Shown piece after piece: positions 6,008 through 12,413 of a DNA stretch of 12,413 nucleotides; the first letter of the stretch is position 1; each line of letters starts with the position of its first letter. The stretch is from NCBI GenBank assembly GCA_016212345.1, contig JACRGM010000081.1, forward strand, positions 1-12,413. Reading direction: 5' to 3'. The position numbers were made by a program, and so were the translations under genes. This DNA comes from Nitrospinota bacterium (GTDB lineage: Bacteria; Nitrospinota; Nitrospinia; SZUA-224). A model generated the notes under the pieces. That model saw only the letters and a program-made list of their open reading frames with translations, had not been told where the DNA came from and searched no databases.

Positions 6008-6895
6008 ATGCACGATATATTAGATGAATTTGTAAATTATCTTGTTATTGAGAAGAGATTATCGAGGAATACAATAGATGCATATTATAGAGATATCATT
6101 AGATTCCTTACCTTTATAGGGTATAATATAATTGATGACTTGAAGAAGATAAGGAGAGGTGATATCACCTCGTATCTGATGGAGCTGAAGAGAGAGGGAT
6201 TATCATCCTCTTCTATGACACGACACCTTGTCTCTATAAAGGTCTTCTATCGTTTCATGCTAAACCAGGGATTTCTTGAAGATGACCCTACAGTAAATAT
6301 AGAGTCACGAAGATCAGGGAGAAGACTCCCTGATGTGCTAAGCATCCAAGAGGTGGATAGATTGCTGAGCCAACCAGATGAAGATAGCTTTATAGGGATA
6401 AGGAATATGGCAATGTTAGAGATCCTTTATGCTACAGGTGTAAGGGTCTCTGAGTTGATATCACTTAAGTTGAACGATGTAAATCTGGAGGTTGGTTACC
6501 TTATCTCTTTCGGGAAGGGGGCAAAGGAGAGGATAGTCCCTATAGGGGGGGCAGCAAAGGAAAAGACTATAAGGTATTTGAATCATTCAAGAGAGAGATT
6601 GATAAAGGGGAGGAGTATACCAGAGCTTTTTGTAAATCACTCTGGCAAAAGGATGTCACGTCAAGGATTCTGGAAGATAATAAAGAAATATGTTAGATCT
6701 GCTGGTATAAAGGGGAAGATTAGTCCACATTCCATAAGACATTCCTTTGCCACCCATCTTTTGGAGAGGGGTGCAGATCTGAGGTCTGTCCAACAGATGC
6801 TAGGTCATTCCGATATCTCCACCACACAGATATATACTCATGTGATAAAAGAGAGGTTAAGAGAGATCTATGACAAATCTCATCCTAGGGCATAA
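6008..6895 (+). CDS. xerD: Tyrosine recombinase XerD/XerC
   Basis: Xer recombinases resolve chromosome dimers at dif before division. The 295-residue protein has a SAM-like core-binding domain (about 3-95, with LSRNTIDAYYRDI) and a catalytic domain (about 106-285). All active-site residues are present: R146 in TGVRVSEL, K170 in GKGAKERIVP, H241 and R244 in HSIRHSFATHLLERGA, H267 in LGHSDISTTQIYTH, and the nucleophile Y276. Length and spacing match E. coli XerD (298), and GKGxKERIVP favours XerD. Only one Xer gene is in view, so XerC or a single-Xer system cannot be excluded. An integrase of a mobile element is unlikely given the compact length and housekeeping operon. The weak upstream site does not prove the ATG at 6008, but the N-terminus aligns well. 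Its end overlaps glnD by 26 bp. Confidence 0.9.
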   Translation: MHDILDEFVNYLVIEKRLSRNTIDAYYRDIIRFLTFIGYNIIDDLKKIRRGDITSYLMELKREGLSSSSMTRHLVSIKVFYRFMLNQGFLEDDPTVNIESRRSGRRLPDVLSIQEVDRLLSQPDEDSFIGIRNMAMLEILYATGVRVSELISLKLNDVNLEVGYLISFGKGAKERIVPIGGAAKEKTIRYLNHSRERLIKGRSIPELFVNHSGKRMSRQGFWKIIKKYVRSAGIKGKISPHSIRHSFATHLLERGADLRSVQQMLGHSDISTTQIYTHVIKERLREIYDKSHPRA

Positions 6896-9545
6896 CGATC
6901 ATTCAGAGAGAAATAGATATATAAAGTCAATGAAGGAATTTATAGAGAGAGAAAAGGAAAAGGTAAGGATATTATATTACCATGGTGTAAGTGGCAGAGA
7001 TGTGGTTAAGGCAAATACTATTACTGTTGATGATGTGATAAAGAATGTCTTCTGTATGCTCTCAGATAGCTTTAATAAGGCCCATGGTAGTGTTAATCAA
7101 TCATGTGTTGTTGCAGCTATTGGTGGTTATGGAAGGGGGGATCTGAATCCATATTCTGATGTGGATATCCTCTTTCTATATAGGGAGGATATTGATGATT
7201 TCACTATGTGGATAGCCAGGAATATGATATCACTCCTGTGGGATATAGGATTTGAGATCGGACACAGCACTAGATCAATAAAGGACTGTTTCAGGATTGC
7301 AATGGCCGACATCACAGCAAAGACCGCAATGATGGAATCAAGATTTATTATAGGTAATAAGGAGTTATTCAATGAATTTTATAATTCATTTACTAGAGAG
7401 GTTGTTAGAAAAGGGGTTAACTCCTTTTTAGAGCAGAAGATAGCTGATAGAATAGCAAGATACCATACCTATGGTAACACTGTGAAGGTCTCTGAGCCGA
7501 ACATAAAGGAGGGGCTTGGTGGGCTAAGGGATCTCCACAATGCTATCTGGGTCTCATTAGCTAAGTTTGGTTTAAGGGATCTAAAGGGTATTAATGAAAG
7601 GGGTATAATTGATGGAGAGGAATTGAAGATAGCAATAAATGCCCTTGACTTTCTCCTTATGATAAGGAATGGATTACATTTTATCTACGGTAAGAGGAAT
7701 GATCTCCTTGCCTTTGAGGTTCAGGGGGAGATAGCAAGTCACCTAGGTTATAAAGATAATAATACCCGTTCAGCAGTAGAACTCTTTATGCAGGATTACT
7801 ATATTCATGCTACTGCTATGCATAACTTTTCAATGGAACTTATAGACAGGTGTAGAACATATAATAAAAATAATAAAGGTAGAAATATCTTGAGATATCT
7901 AAAGGAGAAGGATATTGGAGATGGCTTTGTCTCCTATTGTAATGAGATATATATAAAGGATCTTAATACAGATATATTTAAGAGAAATCCTCTGCTTCTA
8001 TTAAAGGTATTTTGGTATTGTCAGAGATTTGAGATAGGCCTGAGTAACTCCATCAAGAAGGGCATAAGATCTACCCTCCCCATGATTGATGGGGATGAAT
8101 TAATATCCTCAAAGGAGTGTAGGGATATATTCTTATCTCTGTTCAAGGGGAAAGATATAGCTAATATATTAAGAAGTATGCAAGAGATAGGGGTTTTGGG
8201 GAAATATATCCCTGAATTTAATGATCTGATCCATCTTATACATAATGATTGTTATCATCAATATACAGTAGATGAGCATACCTTTCGTTCTATAGAATAT
8301 CTGGATGGGTTAGCGGATACAGAGGAGAAGGAGTTGATAGAGTTATCAAGATTGTATAAAGAACTTTCTCGTCCAGAGGTTGTAAGGCTTGCATTGTTAT
8401 TCCATGATATTGGTAAGGGGAAAGGGGAAAGGAAGAGACATATCGAAAAGGGGTCTGAAATAGCCCGGATTATTATAGATCGTCTTGGTATAGGAGATGG
8501 GATATCAGAGGATGTAGATTTTCTTATAAAAAATCATCTATTAATGAATCATATTGCCCAGCGTCGGGATATGCATGATCAGAAGACGATTGTAGAATTT
8601 GCAGAGAGGGTAAAGGATGTGGAGAATCTTAATAGGCTCTATCTCCTTACTTATGCTGATACAAGGGCTGTTCACGATGTCTGGTCTGTATGGAAAGGGG
8701 CACTTCTCTGGGAGCTCTATGTTAGGGTCTACAGTTTCATGACCATGGATGAGGCAGAGAGGATTACTGATGATGTCATGATATATGAGATCAGAGAGGA
8801 TGTCCTTAGGGTATTGAGAGGTGAGATAGATCAGGATGAGATAAATAGATACTTTAATGCCATGCCAGGTAAATATATACTATCAACAGCAACTGAGAAG
8901 ATCGTAAGACATATAAGATTGACTAATAGACTTAAAGATAGTATGCTAGTAATGGAGTATTCACATAATCTTGAGGTAGGATATACAGAACTTATGGTCT
9001 GTACAATGGGTAAGGCAGGTACATTTTCAAAGATCGCTGGAACCCTTACCTCTAAGAATATAAATATATTGGGGGCACAGATCTATACTAGAAGTGATGG
9101 AATTGCTATTGATACGCTTCAGGTGTCATGGATAGATGGGAGGCCCATTATAGATGATGGCCTATGGCATAGAATTGAGGATGACCTTATAAGTGTCTTA
9201 GAGGGGAGGAAGGATGTAAAAGAACTCCTTGCCTCTCGTCAGAGGTATCTATCCCCTGAGAGAGATAAGGTGTTTAATATCCCTACAGAGGTAATACTTG
9301 ATAATAAGACATCAGATATCCATACAGTGATAGAGGTGATCTTTCAAGATAGATTAGGGGCATTGTACACAATAACCAATGCCCTCTTTGATCTTGGGAT
9401 AGATATATACTTAGCAAAGATATCCACAGAGGCTCACAAGGCAATAGATGTATTTTATGTTACTGATTTGGAAGGTCACAAGATATTAGAAGAAGAGAAA
9501 CTAAAGAAGATCAAAGGTGAATTAGAGAAAGATAATAACAATTGA
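6870..9545 (+). CDS. glnD: Bifunctional PII uridylyltransferase/uridylyl-removing enzyme GlnD
   Basis: GlnD adds UMP to PII protein when glutamine is low and removes it when glutamine is high. The 891 residues, almost the E. coli length, hold all expected domains. The nucleotidyltransferase motif is GGYGRGDLNPYSDVDILF (85-102) with metal ligands D97 and D99. The UTase helical domain covers about 200-340 (EGLGGLRDLHNAIW). The HD uridylyl-removing domain has H470 in VDEHTF, H512-D513 in FHDIGKG and NHLLMNH. Two C-terminal ACT domains, the glutamine sensors, start near 705 (GKAGTFSKIAGTL) and 819 (DRLGALYTITNAL). Both activities should be intact. I chose the ATG at 6870, inside the end of xerD; an in-frame ATG at 6930 is possible, since the first 20 residues are poorly conserved. 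No glnB or glnK is in view. Its stop overlaps the phoH start as TTGA. Confidence 0.95.
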   Translation: MTNLILGHNDHSERNRYIKSMKEFIEREKEKVRILYYHGVSGRDVVKANTITVDDVIKNVFCMLSDSFNKAHGSVNQSCVVAAIGGYGRGDLNPYSDVDILFLYREDIDDFTMWIARNMISLLWDIGFEIGHSTRSIKDCFRIAMADITAKTAMMESRFIIGNKELFNEFYNSFTREVVRKGVNSFLEQKIADRIARYHTYGNTVKVSEPNIKEGLGGLRDLHNAIWVSLAKFGLRDLKGINERGIIDGEELKIAINALDFLLMIRNGLHFIYGKRNDLLAFEVQGEIASHLGYKDNNTRSAVELFMQDYYIHATAMHNFSMELIDRCRTYNKNNKGRNILRYLKEKDIGDGFVSYCNEIYIKDLNTDIFKRNPLLLLKVFWYCQRFEIGLSNSIKKGIRSTLPMIDGDELISSKECRDIFLSLFKGKDIANILRSMQEIGVLGKYIPEFNDLIHLIHNDCYHQYTVDEHTFRSIEYLDGLADTEEKELIELSRLYKELSRPEVVRLALLFHDIGKGKGERKRHIEKGSEIARIIIDRLGIGDGISEDVDFLIKNHLLMNHIAQRRDMHDQKTIVEFAERVKDVENLNRLYLLTYADTRAVHDVWSVWKGALLWELYVRVYSFMTMDEAERITDDVMIYEIREDVLRVLRGEIDQDEINRYFNAMPGKYILSTATEKIVRHIRLTNRLKDSMLVMEYSHNLEVGYTELMVCTMGKAGTFSKIAGTLTSKNINILGAQIYTRSDGIAIDTLQVSWIDGRPIIDDGLWHRIEDDLISVLEGRKDVKELLASRQRYLSPERDKVFNIPTEVILDNKTSDIHTVIEVIFQDRLGALYTITNALFDLGIDIYLAKISTEAHKAIDVFYVTDLEGHKILEEEKLKKIKGELEKDNNN

Positions 9546-10528
9546 ACAAAAAGATATCAAAAGAGATTAAACTGGATGATAAGGCCTACATCCCTGAACT
9601 CTTTGGGATAAACGATACCCATCTTAAAATGCTTGAGAAGGGATTTGGTGTCCGTATAACCACAGTGATGGATAAGAATCTGAATATAGAAGGGAAAAAA
9701 GAGGATGTATTAAAGGTTGAGAGGCTTATCGAGGAGTTACATCTCTTTTTATCAAGCGGATTTTCACTTAAAAATGGTGATTTACGATTTATTGTTCGGC
9801 TCTTTCTCGAGGATGGAAAGGTTGATATAAAGAGTATATTCTCTGAGAGGATTCAGGTCTCCCCGGAAAGGCCTTATATCTCCCCTAAGAGTTTAACTCA
9901 GAGGGAATATATCTTTGCTATCAAAAAGTACGATATAGTTCTGGGGATTGGACCTGCAGGGACAGGGAAGACCTACCTGGCAATGGGATTGGCAGTTTCA
10001 GGGCTTTTGAAAAAGAGATATAGTCGTATCATCCTTGTAAGGCCAGCCGTGGAGGCAGGTGAGAAGCTCGGTTATTTACCCGGGGATATGCATGACAAGA
10101 TTAACCCATATTTAAGACCGTTATATGATGCCCTTTATGACATGGTGGAGTTTGAAAGGGCCGGGGAGTTTGTGGAGAAAGGGCTGATTGAGATAGCCCC
10201 CCTTGCATATATGAGGGGGAGGACACTAAATGATTCATTTATTATCCTGGATGAGGCACAGAATACTACCTCTGATCAGATGAAGATGTTTCTAACCCGT
10301 ATAGGTTTCAATTCCAAGGTAGTGATCACAGGTGATATTACCCAAGTAGATCTGCCGTATAAAAAGAGCTCTGGTTTAATTCAGGTACAGAAGATATTAA
10401 AAAAGGTGGAAGGTATAAAGTTTATATATTTTTCAGAACGTGATGTAGTAAGACATGAACTTGTGCAACAGATAATCAAGGCATATGAAAGGTATAATTC
10501 AAAGATTAAAATTAAAGATTCTGCATAA
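9542..10528 (+). CDS. PhoH-like ATPase (YbeZ type)
   Basis: PhoH/YbeZ proteins are P-loop ATPases related to helicase cores, thought to work with the RNase YbeY in RNA and ribosome metabolism. The 328-residue product has a KH-like N-terminal part (about 17-75), then LTQREYIFAIKKYDIVLGIG, Walker A GPAGTGKT (137-144), the family block RPAVEAGEKLGYLPGD (167-182), Walker B IILDEAQN (234-241) and VVITGDITQVDLP (260-272). Length is normal. The start is a TTG at 9542 sharing TTGA with the glnD stop. No ATG or GTG lies between it and the conserved ELFGIND block, so the rare start is well supported, although no strong Shine-Dalgarno is seen. The next gene starts inside its 3' end; in many genomes phoH, the 7TM-HD gene and ybeY sit in this order, so ybeY may lie just beyond the window. 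Confidence 0.93.
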   Translation: MNKKISKEIKLDDKAYIPELFGINDTHLKMLEKGFGVRITTVMDKNLNIEGKKEDVLKVERLIEELHLFLSSGFSLKNGDLRFIVRLFLEDGKVDIKSIFSERIQVSPERPYISPKSLTQREYIFAIKKYDIVLGIGPAGTGKTYLAMGLAVSGLLKKRYSRIILVRPAVEAGEKLGYLPGDMHDKINPYLRPLYDALYDMVEFERAGEFVEKGLIEIAPLAYMRGRTLNDSFIILDEAQNTTSDQMKMFLTRIGFNSKVVITGDITQVDLPYKKSSGLIQVQKILKKVEGIKFIYFSERDVVRHELVQQIIKAYERYNSKIKIKDSA

Positions 10529-12413
10529 CAATAACAAAAAAGAGAAAAGGTCACCTCTTTTTATATGGATCTCAATAGTCTTTATGGTTCTAATCCTTAC
10601 CTTTCTACTTATACCCATATCGAACATTGAGATACCTCAGAGACCACTTAATATCGGTGATATAGCCCCCGGAGATATTAAGGCGCCCCAGGACTTCTTA
10701 ATAGAGGATAAGGCATCTACAGAAAAAAATAAGAAGGAGGCAGAAAAGGGGGTGGTCCCAGTCTATGATTTTGATACAAAGATAATTTATGATACCAATA
10801 AGAAGGTCTCAGATATATTCAGACTGGTTCAAGAGGTATATCTCATGGATATCCCTAATCTCTATTTGCAGTTAGAAGAGATAGAATCTGTTTTAAGTGC
10901 CCCGGAGGGTGAAGTCAACGCAGAAGAAAAGAAGGGAGAAAATAAGATACTGGAAAAGGGATTAGATGATAAGATGCGAGATATAGAGAATAGCGGCTTG
11001 TTTAGAGAGAAGGAAGAGGAATTCCAAAAGGCATTGGGAATAGAATTATCGGAAAAATCATTAAAGACATTAAGATGGCATCACTATAAACCGAATATAG
11101 TCAACTACATAAATAATATATTTAATATAGTGATGCAGAGAGGTGTGGTAAGTAGCAGGGAACTTTTAAATGAAGGGGGAGGGGATATTGTAGTGAGAGA
11201 TATAGGATCTGGGGATGAATTGATTAGAGGTCGGACCAAGATCGTTGCTATGAATGAAACCGGCGATCTCATAGATGATCTTGTTAAATCTGTTGTAGAG
11301 AAGAGACATAGATCCCTCCAGCGAGTAGTGGCAGAGATTTCAAGAAGGATTGTACAGCCGAATCTGACATTTAATATGCAGGAGACTGAGTTAAGAAGAA
11401 GAATGGCAGTAGAGACCACCAAGCCTGTCTTTTTCCAGATTAAAAAGGGTGAGATGATAATCAGAGAAGGGGAGAAGGTAACAGAAGAACATCTATTAAA
11501 GTTAAAAGGACTTGCCTCTGAGAAAAAGATATACAGTATCATTATGGTTGTAACAGGTTTGATCCTATTTATAATTCTAATCCTTTATATGGTCTGGATA
11601 TATCTACAAAGATTCAAACCGAGATTTGTTCATAGAGGAGAGAATTTACTCTTATTATGTGTAATATTATTGATTAACATTATTATATCCTGGTTAATTA
11701 TAGGCATGGCTAGGGCAGTTGCATATTATACGAGTTATATAGATATCTCCTCTTACCTTTATGCTGTCCCTTTTGCAGCAGGTCCTATGGTGGTAGCGAT
11801 CCTCTTTGATGTGGATATCGGGATAATATTCTCTCTGATTACATCCTTACTTGTTGGTTTCTTAATGGAAGGGGAATTCTCTTATTCATTGATTACCCTG
11901 ATAGGTGGACTTGTCGCTGTCTTTAGGGTCAATCAGTATAAACAGAGATCAGCCATCTTAAAGACAGGGATATTGATTGGGGGTGTAAATATATTAATAA
12001 TTATTGCCTTAGACCTGATAAATAGCACTATCTTCTCCATAAAGGGGTTTAACGATATACTTATGGGGTTTGTTGGTGGGGTCATTGTCGCTATGGTTGT
12101 ATCTAGTATTGTCCCAATATTGGAAGCAATATTCCATGTTACATCTGATATAAGACTATTAGAGCTATCAGATATGGATCATCCCCTTTTGCGTCAATTA
12201 GTTCTCGATGCCCCAGGGACATTCCATCATAGTATGATTGTAGGAAGCATAGCTGAAGCTGCTGCTGAATCTATAGGGGCAAACCCCTTACTATCTAGGG
12301 TAGGGTCATATTATCATGATATAGGGAAGATGAAGAAACCTGAGTATTTTATTGAAAACCATCCTGATAGTAATAAACATGATAATCTGGCTCCGAGTAT
12401 GAGTAGTCTTATA
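10485..12413 (+). CDS. pgpH: 7TMR-HD family phosphodiesterase, PgpH-like, 3' end outside the window
   Basis: The frame is open from the ATG at 10485 to the window edge (643 codons, no stop). Layout: a basic N-terminus and TM1 (about 26-45), an extracytoplasmic 7TMR-HDED region (about 46-345; GDIAPGDIKAPQDF near 57-70, KPVFFQIKKGEMIIREGEKV near its end), then a membrane block from about 349 to 550, and a cytoplasmic HD domain beginning HPLLRQLVLDAPGTFHHSMIVG. Metal ligands in view are the H581/H582 region and H611-D612 of YYHDIGK, followed by KKPEYFIEN, diagnostic for the family. Listeria PgpH degrades cyclic-di-AMP to pApA; this activity is inferred here by homology. The start lies 44 bp inside phoH with a weak AAGG before it; the next ATG (10584) would cut TM1. 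An acidic, low-complexity stretch lies near 140-175. Only the C-terminal part of the HD domain is missing. Confidence 0.92.
   Translation, partial: MKGIIQRLKLKILHNNNKKEKRSPLFIWISIVFMVLILTFLLIPISNIEIPQRPLNIGDIAPGDIKAPQDFLIEDKASTEKNKKEAEKGVVPVYDFDTKIIYDTNKKVSDIFRLVQEVYLMDIPNLYLQLEEIESVLSAPEGEVNAEEKKGENKILEKGLDDKMRDIENSGLFREKEEEFQKALGIELSEKSLKTLRWHHYKPNIVNYINNIFNIVMQRGVVSSRELLNEGGGDIVVRDIGSGDELIRGRTKIVAMNETGDLIDDLVKSVVEKRHRSLQRVVAEISRRIVQPNLTFNMQETELRRRMAVETTKPVFFQIKKGEMIIREGEKVTEEHLLKLKGLASEKKIYSIIMVVTGLILFIILILYMVWIYLQRFKPRFVHRGENLLLLCVILLINIIISWLIIGMARAVAYYTSYIDISSYLYAVPFAAGPMVVAILFDVDIGIIFSLITSLLVGFLMEGEFSYSLITLIGGLVAVFRVNQYKQRSAILKTGILIGGVNILIIIALDLINSTIFSIKGFNDILMGFVGGVIVAMVVSSIVPILEAIFHVTSDIRLLELSDMDHPLLRQLVLDAPGTFHHSMIVGSIAEAAAESIGANPLLSRVGSYYHDIGKMKKPEYFIENHPDSNKHDNLAPSMSSLI

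Noticed and set aside
11105..11542. 145-codon minus-strand frame inside the 3' part of the window.
   Set aside because: It lies fully within the plus-strand PgpH-like gene, whose translation is clearly conserved in type. The minus-strand product shows no recognisable motif.
1..12413. tRNA, rRNA or riboswitch genes.
   Set aside because: No cloverleaf with a TTCGA-type T-loop, no rRNA core sequence and no known riboswitch core was noticed in the gaps, all of which are short apart from those described.

Overview
The window comes from an AT-rich, diderm (outer-membrane-bearing) bacterium. LptE means LPS transport to an outer membrane. The gene set and order (lptE, holA, a convergent rpsT, murJ, a metallo-hydrolase, xerD, glnD, phoH, a 7TM-HD phosphodiesterase) resemble Desulfobacterota or Nitrospirota-like lineages; this placement is inference from general knowledge of such neighbourhoods, not from a search. 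The core genes use many AGA/AGG and ATA codons, and several lack a clear Shine-Dalgarno sequence.

Bases 1-1698 are accessory. They hold a gutted REP-associated tyrosine transposase (RAYT) remnant, a palindromic REP-like element a few bases after it, and an AAA ATPase of the AAA_14/DUF4143 type. That ATPase gene has its own good sigma70-like promoter, and a near-perfect 30-bp palindrome lies over the -10 region. This block looks inserted ahead of the core cluster.

Bases 1730-3583 hold lptE (outer-membrane LPS assembly), holA (clamp-loader delta subunit) and, on the minus strand, rpsT (ribosomal protein S20). rpsT is bracketed by two direct copies of a 27-bp sequence exactly 400 bp apart. An 89-bp nested palindrome lies in its presumed leader. 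Between rpsT and murJ the two predicted divergent promoters overlap at their -10 boxes.

Bases 3799-12413 form one tightly packed plus-strand run: murJ (lipid II flippase), a glyoxalase-II-like metallo-beta-lactamase-fold hydrolase, xerD-type recombinase, glnD (PII uridylyltransferase), phoH-like ATPase and a 7TMR-HD (PgpH-like) phosphodiesterase cut by the window end. Four of the five junctions overlap (ATGA, 26 bp, TTGA, 44 bp), so the run is probably one operon with translational coupling. It joins cell-wall precursor export, chromosome-dimer resolution, nitrogen signalling and probably cyclic-di-AMP turnover.

Most of the window is ordinary housekeeping. I found no CRISPR array, tRNA, rRNA, complete mobile element or convincing new defence system. 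The signals worth a second look are the non-coding structures at 392-465, 513-542 and 3291-3789.
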